Shown in pieces: positions 54,132 through 63,761 of a stretch of DNA of 64,000 nt. Source of the stretch: Cytophagales bacterium (GTDB lineage Bacteria > Bacteroidota > Bacteroidia > Cytophagales > Cyclobacteriaceae); assembly GCA_022360015.1 (NCBI GenBank), contig JAKSDQ010000071.1, positions 277,593 to 341,592 of the forward strand, read 5' to 3'. Numbering within the stretch: position 1 is the first letter of the stretch; each line of letters starts with the position of its first letter. Under the pieces are notes generated by a model that saw only the letters and a program-made list of their open reading frames with translations, was not told where the DNA came from and did not search any database. The position numbers and the translations under genes were made by a program.

Positions 54132-55003
54132 ATAGGCTGTTTAAATACTTTATACTTCAATACAAACACTCTCCAATATTAAACGAGGCGCTTAATATTG
54201 GTATATTGTATTTTTTTGACGATAAAAAAACATTTAAGTTTTCTTTTCCAAGCAATTTGGAAAGATTTAAACAACTGTATCCTGATTTCAGCATTTCCCT
54301 CTTAAAGGCATACTTGCATTCTGTAGCAGTCAAAGTAGATGAAGTTAACAAAGAATTAGCAAAAACAAGTGTCGACCATATATTATTTAAAGAAGAATCT
54401 CAAAAGCTGGAGGATTTAGTCCATAAAAAAATATTGCTGCAAGACTCTACTGCTTTACAGTTCTTGGAACCTAAAGTTGGTAGAATCTTTTCAGATCTTA
54501 ATAGAGAAATAGATCAATATACTTCAAGTCTTGTGCCTTACTATGATTTCAAAAAAGAGGTGATAAATAGACATGATGAACAGTATATCTCAAGAACATT
54601 CAAAAGATTGGTTAAACCGAACAAAAAAGTATTTAAAAAAATTCAGGAGCAAAAAGAAATAAGATTAAGGGACGATTTTATCTTGAAAGTCGATTTCATC
54701 TGGAAAAATGGTACCACTAACCTTGTTAAACCGTTAAGCTTCGATCTAAGTGATAGCCAGACAATCCAGAACAAGGCTCTAAATCCCTTTGCCACACTGA
54801 CTTATAACAAGGACTATCTAATAGAAAACAACTATAGATTTGACTATATTGTGGCTAAGCCACAACAAGAAAAATTGTTCAAATACTTCGATAAAGCCAT
54901 CAAATTTATAGAGGAAAGCAAAGCCCCTCATAAAATTATAGAGTTTGAAAAATTAGGTTTATACGCCGATAAGGCCATTTCATATTTATCTCAAGAGTCT
55001 TGA
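54128..55003 (+). CDS. DUF3037 family protein, partner of HipA-like kinase
   Basis: 291 residues. The N-terminus (FKYFILQYKHSPILNEALNIGILYFF) matches the DUF3037 opening, which in most members contains Y..V.Y.P....E..NVG. The rest is mostly helical with Lys-rich stretches (FKRLVKPNKKVFKKIQEQKE) and a C-terminal alpha/beta part. Translationally coupled to the HipA-like kinase gene, so the two products probably act together, perhaps as kinase and substrate or regulator. Convergent with drmB, 43 bases away. Confidence 0.75.
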   Translation: MNRLFKYFILQYKHSPILNEALNIGILYFFDDKKTFKFSFPSNLERFKQLYPDFSISLLKAYLHSVAVKVDEVNKELAKTSVDHILFKEESQKLEDLVHKKILLQDSTALQFLEPKVGRIFSDLNREIDQYTSSLVPYYDFKKEVINRHDEQYISRTFKRLVKPNKKVFKKIQEQKEIRLRDDFILKVDFIWKNGTTNLVKPLSFDLSDSQTIQNKALNPFATLTYNKDYLIENNYRFDYIVAKPQQEKLFKYFDKAIKFIEESKAPHKIIEFEKLGLYADKAISYLSQES

Positions 55004-55046
55004 TTTCCTGTTTTTTTATTGAGCTCTTTCTGCAGCTTTGGCTGAA

Positions 55047-57016
55047 TTAAGACTTAGCGGCTGCAGAATGTGTTTGCAGTTGCATTGGTTTTTTTTGTTC
55101 TCCAACGATTTCTTTAAAGTAACCGAATGAAGTATCTATAAGTAACTTTCTGTCCAAGAATAAATTAGAAAGTTCACATGTGATTTCGGGAGTCAACGAG
55201 CAGGCATGGCATGCTGCCAAATTTAGTTGTGCAACTCCTTGTCCATCCGATTCCAAACAAATCGGGTCAGAAGGGCAGTCAGTAGCTCGGTTTACTGCGC
55301 TTTGTATTATCCCATATAGGTTAGGTAAATCATTACATAGGTTTGCAAGTCCACCTAAGTATCCGTCTGTACCATCAAATGCTGAAATAAGGAATCCATA
55401 CATTTTGTTGCTAACGTATAGTCGTTCTTGTAATGAAGAAGCCGGATAACCACAAACGTATTCCAGTTCTCTTATCAATAAATGTGACAAGGTATGTATG
55501 AGTAGTTTTCTGGGAGTCAAAGAGCGAGCAATAATTTGATGGAACTGCCAAGAAGAATTCTCAGCATGGGACTTGATTTTTTCTGTTCTTGCTTTGATTA
55601 TTTCCTGATCCTCCCACTCACGTAATTTCCCTTCATCCAATATGAACAATATTCCTTCCCCATAATTTTCTATTCCGGGTAGTAACCTTGTCTCAAAACT
55701 GTTCTTTGAAACGGATTGCCTCAACACGCTGTATTCATAACGGCTATCTTCTTGCAGAATAGAATCAATGTCGATAGGTTCTTGGCGGGTAAAAGATGTT
55801 TGTACGGTAATTTTCTTCAGTTTGTCTATTTTGATAAACTTATCGAACCCGAATATCTCCGATGAACAATCTATTACACGAAATTTTAACTGCTTGTTTT
55901 CTGGTTGTTCTCCTGCAAGCAGATAGTTATATTCAGTTTCTCTAAAAACACTATCTGGTATAAATATGGGATTACCTGTATCTAAATAGCTTTTGATCAC
56001 ATCAATGGGTATCTTTTTTTGAATACTGATAATCTGAGCTACTTGGGCTTTATCAAAATCACCGCTGTCTAGCATATTATCTATCTCTAATCGTATTTCG
56101 TTCGACATTGGATTTTGCATTTCAGGACTTTCAATGTAAATACTGCCTAAGGTGTTAGTATAATAGACACTATTGCTTGTCTTTAATTTTACGCTAGTTT
56201 CCTGCTCACATTTTTCATCAGGGAATTTACCGTTAACCATACCAATCCAATATTTTTTCCCAGGGCAAGGACCTGCATAGTTGAATATACCCTTCAGGTT
56301 TCGTTTGTTATCGCAGTTTTTACAGATTACCCAAATACCGGAAAGTTCTGTATTCTCTCTGCTAATGACATAACGTAAGTCCTGCAGGTCGCAACAGGTT
56401 TTTGATAAGTCTATTTGAGGGCCTTGTATTCTTTGTTTATTGTGTGTTTCTTCCTCATCTCCTTCATAATCTTCTACGGTAGTTTGATCTGTTGACAAAA
56501 ACGTATTCCAATGCTTCCAAGGAATATCGTGGATATGCCCATCTTTACACGTTCTTACGAATCGGATTTGTTCCAACTCTTTTTCATTGCATTCAGAATT
56601 AGAGCATTTTGGAGGATTAAAATATTTAATGTTTTTACCAGCAACAATCCACCGTTTTTTCCATTCATTATAATCTGCAAATCGCTGGCATTTTGGATTG
56701 GGACAATAAAACCACTTTGGAAAGTAGTTTGCGGTTGGTCTTACTTGATCGGTGTATGTGTTCTTCCCAGTGGGGATTTGCACAATATGTTTGATGTTTG
56801 GGAACCTGTTTTTTAAACGCTGCAATAACCGATCATCTCTAATGATGTAACTTGAAAGCCGGTTTTGCAATTGTTTGTACTGCCAATTATTTTGTACTGC
56901 CAATTATCAAATGTCTCAATAATTACGGAGCAATCTTGAGTTTCAATAAGCGACCCAACTCCACCATAATTGGAGATCAACTTGCTGCGACCGTGTTTAA
57001 TTTTATCTCTTGCCAT
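55047..57016 (-). pseudogene. drmB: DrmB-like DUF1998 protein (DISARM), frame broken by a 17-bp duplication
   Basis: DrmB partners the DrmA helicase in DISARM anti-phage defence. Translation should start at ATG 57016, one base after the drmA stop: MARDKIKHGRSKLISNYGGV, then ETFDNWQYK. An exact 17-bp tandem duplication at 56874-56907 shifts the frame, and the product ends at 56813 after 67 residues. The remaining 600 codons continue in another frame (QLQNRLSSYIIRDDRLLQRL to 55047), open only back to a TTG inside the duplication. Deleting one copy gives a seamless protein of about 650 residues. Downstream features: Cys pairs for zinc (FYCPNPKC, CSNSEC, VICKNCDN, GPCPG) and a C-terminal DUF1998 domain (LLIHTLSHLLIRELEYVCGY, NLAACHACSL). 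Could be inactive, phase-variable, rescued from the TTG, or an assembly error. Confidence 0.85.
56874..56907. repeat. 17-bp exact tandem duplication inside drmB
   Basis: TTTGTACTGCCAATTAT occurs twice in direct contact, 56874-56890 and 56891-56907. As 17 is not a multiple of three it changes the drmB reading frame. Such a repeat can be lost by slippage or recombination, restoring the gene. Confidence 0.95.
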
Positions 57017-57017
57017 A

Positions 57018-60000
57018 CTACTGTGGTTTTATTACAATTTCTGCGTTCGGTTCTACGCTTCTCATAGATTGCATTCCGACCAGTTTGTCATCCTCACTTT
57101 TTTTGTCTTGAATAGGTTTCATTAATGACTTCTCCGGATGCTGATACCAAAAGAACCTTAAATCCTTTTCAGTATCTAATCTATATTCCCAGTTCTTGAT
57201 GTACTCTTCAATCTTTTGAGCAATTTCTGTTATTGATTGCTGAGCAAATGGGTGATTTCTGAAAAGTTTTGGGAATTTATTTTGTAATTCGCTTTTTACA
57301 TTGTTCTGAATGAATGCACTTGCCATATTGTTTGCAGAATACCCCATTTTATGTCTGAAAAACGCTACCAGGACAGTGAATAACATTTTATCCAGAGCAT
57401 TATCAGCAAATGGGGTTACACTTAATGGTTCAACCTGTTTGTAAAAAGTCTTGTGAAATTGAACAAAGTCTTCAAAGTATGAAAGGTCACGTGTATTGAA
57501 CGGATCATACATTGTAATAACTAACCCTTCATTCTTTCTTGCAACACGGCTGCTTGCCTGTATATATTCTGCCGTGTTTGGTGGCATACCATTCATGACC
57601 ATGATACCTAACCTCCCAACATCTAACCCGACACTTATCATGTTGGTGGCCAAGACCAAGTCATACCCTTGGTGTTCCTTTAAATTCCCATTGAAACGGA
57701 TGTCTAACTTATCCAGATTCTTTTTTATTCGTTCGTTTGGTATCCGGCTGGTCAGTTCAAGATTACGATAGGGTAGTTTCCAGTAATTATAAGGGAAATC
57801 TCCTTGATTTTTAATACGCCTAACTTGCAACTGCTGTACAGTCGGTACCAATTCACCAATTATCTTATTGGAGAATCTGCCTAGTTCCTTAAGGCTTTTA
57901 AAATAAGAAAGGATTGTCCAAAAGGGATCCACTTCATTTTTGTTCGATGACTTTTCCCAAATTTCCAGTCTGGCGAAAAACAAGGCTGCCAACAATTGTA
58001 AGTTGGTCATTACCGTTGTCTTTCCAGTAGGAAGAATGCCAATATATTTTCGCTTACTTGTAGTTAAGCTCCTTGAGAAGAATGTATCATCAGCATTACT
58101 GGCATATTGTGGAAAAATACTTGCCTCTCTGCCATATAAGCCTTTTATTTGCGCATCCACATTCTTTACTGTTGCAGTAGATGCAATAATTTTTGGCTTC
58201 TGTTGCCCTATTGTGCAAAGTGAAAGGATGACATTTTCAAACAGTCCCACTAAGCTGCCAAGCGGGCCATTCAAAAGGTGTAATTCATCCTGAATGATTA
58301 GTTCTGGTTTTCGATTTGTTTCAAAGTTGAACAAATTGGTAGTTTCTCCTTTCCAGGCTAAAGAGGCAAACTTGTCAACAGTTGCAAAGAGTACTGTTGG
58401 TGGTTTTCGGTAAATATCGTCGTCAATTAGAACAATAGGGAAACCACCGCTTTGCTCCGAAAAGTTACAGTTTTGATTGAGGCAATGAGAATGTAGCTGG
58501 TTGTGGATTCGGTGTCCAATTGCGCAGGAAGTATCTGCTTGGTTTAGTTTTGAAATGGTTTTTGTATTGCACCACTGACAGTTCGTAATCTGAAACGGGT
58601 TTATTGCTAATTCATTTCTATTCAGATTTTCCAAAGTTTGATCAAGTTTCTTTTTGGCAATATCCAGACTGTTTGGAATTGTGGCATTTCCTATCCAGAA
58701 TCCAATGGAAATCCTTTCTCTACCTAACTCCTGATTATGTTGACGAATATATTCGCAGGCCAATATCAGTTTTGTGGCACGCTCAAACTGTTGAGCCGAC
58801 AACAATCGAAGTGTATATCGAATGATGATATTCACTCCATCATATTCCTGCGGGAAATTTAATCTTCTCCAGAAAATCAGAAAAGCAGAAACAGCCAAAT
58901 ATGCTTCTGTTTTACCGCCACCTGTCGGGAAATAAAGCAAATCTACAAGCTCTCTATCAGGCCCAGTTTCTTCCACAAAGGATGGGATGCACTGTAAGAT
59001 GAATGCTAATTGAAAAGGTCGCCATCCTGGCTCTTTCTCATCTTTTGACGGAAACTTAGCAGTGGCATAGTCATTAAAATCAAGTTGTAGCTGTTTATTG
59101 CGCTCATAAGCCTCATAGCCATCCTTTTTGCTACTGAAATGCCATTGGTTTTGAAACATTTGCAAATAAATCGCAGAATTTGCCAATTGGAATGCCTTAA
59201 ATGCAATCTCATCATTTTCCAAAAGTTCAATTCCTCTATTAATCCTTCCCTGAATTTTCTTACACTTTGTTACATTTAGATTTCCATATTCATTTTCCTG
59301 CACTTTGTTTTTTTCTTCCTCAATCCACTTTGAATAGGCCCCGGATATTAGTCTAAGATGTTGCAGGATTCTGGTCTTATCGCTGTTGAATGATGATAGG
59401 TTTTTGATGTTCAGGATCTTGCTGTCTATGCACCTTGTTTCTGTACTTTGACTTTTAACATTAAACTCAGGTAAAAAAGTCGTTTTTATCCAGGTAGGTT
59501 TTTGATTGTCATTCTCAACATGTTCCCAAGTGCATGATGTATTATGTCCAATGCCATATGCAAGCTTTTCCCTGAATAAATAATCAAGCATTTTATCTTC
59601 TTCAGTTTTGTACAAATTTGGGCGGTAATCACGGAAAGGAAGCAAGTGCTCACTGGTTGCGCTAATCTCAACCTGAAATAAGGCTAACTGATTCAATTTC
59701 TCCTTGGCAAGGGAGAACTGACTTTTTTTATGGGCATATCTGTTTTCCAGTATTGCTTTAATGAAATACTTATCCTCTTTGTCGTCATACAACTTCAGAT
59801 GAAGCACTAAATTACCCACATTGTCCTTATGCCAAAAACTACTATCAATATTATCTTGTTTCGATAGTACAAGTTCCAGATGGTTATTCTTCGCATTTAT
59901 TATGTCTTGAATATTTATTGATAAGTAGATTTCATTGTTGAAACGCTTGTACTTATCCTTGAAAAATAGTTTTATCAGATTCTTGTACAGCCCTGAATCC

Positions 60001-60641
60001 CTATGATTTTCTCTCATGGAATCCAAAGCAGATTTTCTTTTTAAGTATTCGCTTGTAATTTGTCCGCTAACAGTTCTTTTAACTTCTTGGGTTTGTACCA
60101 ATGTTTTAGTTTCATCATTGTAAGCAACAATTTGATCAAGCCCATATTTATTTAACAACGCCATGTCGCTTCCGTCATAAGGTAACTGGACTTCATCATA
60201 CTTTGCCTTGCGGTAATTTCCGAAAGAAATCTTTAGGTTGAATTCTTTACAATCCTTTCCAACGCAAAACGAAATACCTATGTGCGAAGGGTAGAAGGTA
60301 TTGGAATGATATTTCGGAATAGTATCGGGGCCATCATTTTCATCCTCATCCTGCTCATCTGTTTTGGGACTGATGCTATTTTGAATGGTGCTGTCCTGAA
60401 TCAAGCTGTTTTCAAGAACTTCATCTTGATTGTCTTGCGCGAACATTTCCTCTCCAGAATCAGCTTCTTCTTCATGAATTTGTTTAGGGAACAAAATACC
60501 GGAATAGTATCGCTTAAGTGGTTTGTCCCCTATAATTTCAGATATGTCGCTTGGATAATTGAAAAATATATCTGAACCTGGCCCGATTAATTCTTTTTCA
60601 ATACGGGAAATAATTGTGTCTCTGTTTTCAGTATGGCTCAT
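57018..60641 (-). CDS. drmA: DrmA-like DISARM helicase
   Basis: 1207 residues. SF2 helicase: Walker A LLYFPTGGGKTEAYLAV (about 569-585), DELH box in LIIQDELHLLNGPLGSLVG (about 785), and the C-terminal helicase motifs LVLATNMISVGLDVGRLGIM and EYIQASSRVARKNEG. A Cys-rich insertion between motifs I and II (CQWC, then C..NC about 688-727) may bind zinc. The long N-terminal part with an acidic stretch (about 60-110) fits DrmA. The start overlaps the upstream stop by ATGA, and drmB begins one base after its stop. In DISARM, DrmA and DrmB form the DNA-binding, translocating core. Confidence 0.9.
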   Translation of the reverse strand: MSHTENRDTIISRIEKELIGPGSDIFFNYPSDISEIIGDKPLKRYYSGILFPKQIHEEEADSGEEMFAQDNQDEVLENSLIQDSTIQNSISPKTDEQDEDENDGPDTIPKYHSNTFYPSHIGISFCVGKDCKEFNLKISFGNYRKAKYDEVQLPYDGSDMALLNKYGLDQIVAYNDETKTLVQTQEVKRTVSGQITSEYLKRKSALDSMRENHRDSGLYKNLIKLFFKDKYKRFNNEIYLSINIQDIINAKNNHLELVLSKQDNIDSSFWHKDNVGNLVLHLKLYDDKEDKYFIKAILENRYAHKKSQFSLAKEKLNQLALFQVEISATSEHLLPFRDYRPNLYKTEEDKMLDYLFREKLAYGIGHNTSCTWEHVENDNQKPTWIKTTFLPEFNVKSQSTETRCIDSKILNIKNLSSFNSDKTRILQHLRLISGAYSKWIEEEKNKVQENEYGNLNVTKCKKIQGRINRGIELLENDEIAFKAFQLANSAIYLQMFQNQWHFSSKKDGYEAYERNKQLQLDFNDYATAKFPSKDEKEPGWRPFQLAFILQCIPSFVEETGPDRELVDLLYFPTGGGKTEAYLAVSAFLIFWRRLNFPQEYDGVNIIIRYTLRLLSAQQFERATKLILACEYIRQHNQELGRERISIGFWIGNATIPNSLDIAKKKLDQTLENLNRNELAINPFQITNCQWCNTKTISKLNQADTSCAIGHRIHNQLHSHCLNQNCNFSEQSGGFPIVLIDDDIYRKPPTVLFATVDKFASLAWKGETTNLFNFETNRKPELIIQDELHLLNGPLGSLVGLFENVILSLCTIGQQKPKIIASTATVKNVDAQIKGLYGREASIFPQYASNADDTFFSRSLTTSKRKYIGILPTGKTTVMTNLQLLAALFFARLEIWEKSSNKNEVDPFWTILSYFKSLKELGRFSNKIIGELVPTVQQLQVRRIKNQGDFPYNYWKLPYRNLELTSRIPNERIKKNLDKLDIRFNGNLKEHQGYDLVLATNMISVGLDVGRLGIMVMNGMPPNTAEYIQASSRVARKNEGLVITMYDPFNTRDLSYFEDFVQFHKTFYKQVEPLSVTPFADNALDKMLFTVLVAFFRHKMGYSANNMASAFIQNNVKSELQNKFPKLFRNHPFAQQSITEIAQKIEEYIKNWEYRLDTEKDLRFFWYQHPEKSLMKPIQDKKSEDDKLVGMQSMRSVEPNAEIVIKPQ

Positions 60642-62110
60642 AACTCAATTTTTTCAATTAGCCTTATCAATTCTTCTTGTTCATTGTATATCTCCTTGCT
60701 AACAACGGTCAGCAATGGCATGTACTGCGATACAAATTCGTTTAAACTGGCTACCGTAAATTTTCTGTGTTCCAGAATTTCGCCAACTTGCTTTTCTTTC
60801 AAAAACGCTCTTATTTCCTGTCTTAACCCCCTTCCTAATACTCTCATTGTACTGTTGTAAGTAGTTTTTGATTTAAGTAACCCCTGTATAAAGACTTCTA
60901 AATTTTTATATTCTTTGTTGGTATAATAAAGTTCCATGATTGCTCTCAGATCACTATTGAACATAGGAAACTTACGGTAACCTTTGCCATAGCTTTCGAC
61001 TGTAGGTGCAAGAACTTTCAATCCTTTCTGTTTCAACTTTTCATAAAGTATATCGCTTCCATACTCTGTTCTCATTGCATTAATGGCTGTTTTCCAGAAT
61101 TTGGAATGTTCTTCAACCTTCCCAAATAAATCCGGCTCAGTTTCAATTGCCACGCTGTAGAGATTTTCAGCAAATTCTTCTCTTGGATAAATTCGGATTT
61201 TATCACCGATCTTTACCCGGTAAGTTTTTATTAAATCGCCAATTTCATCAAAAACCGATTCATTACTGTCTAGATAAGTACTTTCATTGTTATCGAAAGT
61301 GAGCTTGTAAATAATCTTTTCCTCCATTTCATCCAGTAATGAATCGGTTTCTTCTCTGTAGTCATTGTATGACCGTGAATTATATGTATCAATTTTCGAC
61401 ACAATTTTTTCAATGCTCTGACTGATATTCACAGGTAAATCAGGTACTGGAATGTATTTTATTCCACATATTTGTTCCCGGTCACTGTTGGTGATTTCTT
61501 CTTCCAGCAGTGTTTTTCGCCTTTGAACTTGTCTCCGGTAAAGTTGACTTTCTTGCTCATAGAGAACAAGAGTGATCTGGTCGGCAGGTAGATGGTAGAT
61601 GAAATCAAAATCTCTGGAACCATTAAATGAGTAAAAAACTAATGTTTTCCTAATTGAATTCAACCTTTTAAGCTCTGAAACCGTTATGAACTCCTGATTT
61701 GATATATCCCCTGATCGTTCAAGGAAATCAATATCATTTATGTCTGTTATTACCAAAACGTTTTCTGCATTTTCCTCTATAAAACTGATAAGTGTTGAAA
61801 GTTTTGGCTGATTGGTCTTTAGATAAGTTATTATATTGGTCAAATCCTGTTTGGGGTTGCTATTGCCTAAATACTCCATTGTATAACCACCGGCAAATTC
61901 CAAAGCATTTTCTAGTTCCATGTTGATAGTGACCCTGTCCAGAAGGTTGTCAAAGCTTTCAGGTTGTAGGGTATTCAATGCAATCCGAAGAATATGCCCA
62001 TATGACTTTATCTCAACCCCTAATTGTTGCCTAACAGCGGCCATATCTTTATCAAGATCATTAAGATAAGTTTCGAGTTCCGGTGCGGATACGGTTACTA
62101 TTTCAATCAT
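60638..62110 (-). CDS. DISARM-operon protein of unknown function (possible DrmE C-terminal part)
   Basis: 490 residues, no catalytic motif recognised. It starts MIEIVTVSAPELETYLNDLD. The middle is alpha/beta (NVLVITDINDIDFLERSG, KTLVFYSFNGSRDFDFIYHL), followed by helical segments including VEEHSKFWKTAINAMR and LKVLAPTVESYGKGYRKFPM and a coiled-coil-like end (IYNEQEELIRLIEKIEL). It is coupled by ATGA overlaps both to the gene before and to drmA after. Position and combined length with the upstream gene (about 795 residues) suggest the two together stand for the large class 2 DISARM protein DrmE, split in two; this is inferred, not shown by motifs. Confidence 0.7.
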   Translation of the reverse strand: MIEIVTVSAPELETYLNDLDKDMAAVRQQLGVEIKSYGHILRIALNTLQPESFDNLLDRVTINMELENALEFAGGYTMEYLGNSNPKQDLTNIITYLKTNQPKLSTLISFIEENAENVLVITDINDIDFLERSGDISNQEFITVSELKRLNSIRKTLVFYSFNGSRDFDFIYHLPADQITLVLYEQESQLYRRQVQRRKTLLEEEITNSDREQICGIKYIPVPDLPVNISQSIEKIVSKIDTYNSRSYNDYREETDSLLDEMEEKIIYKLTFDNNESTYLDSNESVFDEIGDLIKTYRVKIGDKIRIYPREEFAENLYSVAIETEPDLFGKVEEHSKFWKTAINAMRTEYGSDILYEKLKQKGLKVLAPTVESYGKGYRKFPMFNSDLRAIMELYYTNKEYKNLEVFIQGLLKSKTTYNSTMRVLGRGLRQEIRAFLKEKQVGEILEHRKFTVASLNEFVSQYMPLLTVVSKEIYNEQEELIRLIEKIEL

Positions 62111-63024
62111 AAGGCATTCACAATTTCGATTTCCTCATTGAACCAATTCCAGCAAGGTATAGAATTATGTTTGATGGGAATTGTGCTATTTGACAGAATG
62201 ATAATATTGAAGCCAAACCGATTTTTGTCTTGCAGTACTTGTTGAATCTTATCTTCCTCTGTATCAATAAACACAATGGTTTTTATTTTCTTTTTCTGCT
62301 GGAGAATTTGCTGATAACACTGCTCATATTTAGGTGTCACATACATGATACAGTCAGGAAGAGCAGGAATTGTCCTTATTTCATTATGATCACTTTCCTC
62401 TCTTGGATTCGGTAAGTAAACAGAAGGAATTTTGGTCTTAACGGTGAGTGAATCCCAAAAGCTTTTACGAGCTATGAAGACGCATTTTCTTTCGAAGTAG
62501 ATTTTTAAAAATCCTACTTCATCCTCTTGTTTATTAATGTCCTCGAAGAAGTTAAAGTAATTTTTTATGGTCGTATTTCTTACACCAGTTTCAGTACTAA
62601 TTTTTACAAACCCCTTACACAAAGATTCATAACTGACATTTGGCAAGGTAGAAGGACTTGGATTTCGTTGATTTCTCCTTAATAGTTCCTTTAATATATA
62701 GCCCTTCTCTTTGATTCCTATAGCTTCATAATATTTTTTATCACGTATTCTTTTAAGCTTATCTCCTATCTGATAATCTGATGGTAAATCCGGATAGTTT
62801 ATATAAATATCGCTAGCTAATTCAACAAATAGATGTCTGCAAATTTCCATTATTGTTTGACTTCTACTCTGAAAATTAATATGTATTGGGTCCTCTTGCC
62901 TACAATTATTCAGTATCATTTTTAAAGATAGTCTTGCAATTTGTTCGTCTAAGTCAGACAGAACTGTTGGATAACTCTGATATTGATCTAAAAGAGTTTG
63001 ATAATATGTTGAATTCAATATCAT
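62107..63024 (-). CDS. First gene of the DISARM-type operon, unknown function (possible DrmE N-terminal part)
   Basis: 305 residues, no recognised enzyme motif. N-terminal half helical and basic (LYQIGDKL-like: SDYQIGDKLKRIRDKKYYEA). The C-terminal half alternates strands and helices with two similar Rossmann-like ends (KIKTIVFIDTEEDKIQQVLQ, FGFNIIILSNSTIPIKHNSI), finishing PCWNWFNEEIEIVNAL. The stop overlaps the next start as ATGA. It is the promoter-proximal gene of the operon. Could be the N-terminal portion of a divided DrmE or a new subunit. Confidence 0.68.
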   Translation of the reverse strand: MILNSTYYQTLLDQYQSYPTVLSDLDEQIARLSLKMILNNCRQEDPIHINFQSRSQTIMEICRHLFVELASDIYINYPDLPSDYQIGDKLKRIRDKKYYEAIGIKEKGYILKELLRRNQRNPSPSTLPNVSYESLCKGFVKISTETGVRNTTIKNYFNFFEDINKQEDEVGFLKIYFERKCVFIARKSFWDSLTVKTKIPSVYLPNPREESDHNEIRTIPALPDCIMYVTPKYEQCYQQILQQKKKIKTIVFIDTEEDKIQQVLQDKNRFGFNIIILSNSTIPIKHNSIPCWNWFNEEIEIVNAL

Positions 63025-63761
63025 TTGGTTAATCCTCTCAATGTTGGTGGGTATATAAAATTACACACCTTTGCAAGGCTGCGGTTATGCTCTGAACGAT
63101 GCTTTTCATCCGTAACAATCTCATCGGGTTGCGCTGTTGACCAACTTGGGCCCAGTCGGTCTGAAAGTTCGCCTGTGTAACGTGATCTATATCTCTGTTC
63201 TTCATTGTTACTGCGTCTGTTGTCTTTTTTAGACCTGCTCCAATGTTTGGTTAACCCAATCAGGTAGGGTAATTTCCACTAAATAATTTGTATTTTACCC
63301 TCTATTTGGTTTTGTGACCCAACCTTTAGGTGTGGTATCAAATCAATAGTCCATTGAGTTTTAAAGTCTTGAAATGCCCCTATTTGTATTTCAAAGTTAA
63401 AAAAGCTAGTACCCCAAGTAACGTATTTCTCCTTCTAAATATCGTCTATTCTCGTTTTGGGTAGTCCATAAATAATTAAATAGTTAGCAAACTAACTTTT
63501 CATAAACAAATAAACAACCGTAGAAATACGTATTCTTAGCCGTCGAATCCAAAATCTGCTTATGGTTAAGTACAAATATTACAAAACTATGGCATCTAAT
63601 CTCATATCATTTCCAAAACCAGATCCAATCAGATAAGCCAAAATCATACAGCTAAAAAGAAATTGGATCCACCATCTAAAAAATTTGCAAAAGTCAACGG
63701 GAAATTAAGCGCTAGCCAAACTTATCATACCCATAGCCCAAAAAAATACTAAAAAATCACT
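63025..63761. other. Upstream region of the DISARM-type operon
   Basis: About 740 bases with no convincing gene. The left 250 bases (63040-63260) are richer in G+C than the surroundings. On the minus strand they contain a 55-codon frame from ATG 63205 (MKNRDIDHVTQANFQTDWAQ) and an overlapping frame without a start that ends in ATGA with the first operon gene; neither is recognised. The rest is AT-rich. The right copy of the flanking direct repeat lies here. Confidence 0.45.
63628..63640 (+). repeat. Direct repeat, right copy flanking the defence island
   Basis: ATCAGATAAGCCA, identical to 52875-52887 and in the same orientation, 10.75 kb apart. Lies between the DISARM-type operon and the truncated regulator gene. 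Confidence 0.5.

Noticed and set aside
62107..63024. That the split between the 305- and 490-residue genes is a sequencing frameshift in one drmE gene
   Set aside because: The junction is a clean ATGA overlap like the other junctions of this operon, so two coupled genes are as likely; kept as an open alternative.
53340..63024. drmC (PLD nuclease) or DNA methyltransferase inside the island
   Set aside because: I looked for HxK-type PLD motifs and for methylase motifs (PC, DPPY-like) and saw none in the island proteins.
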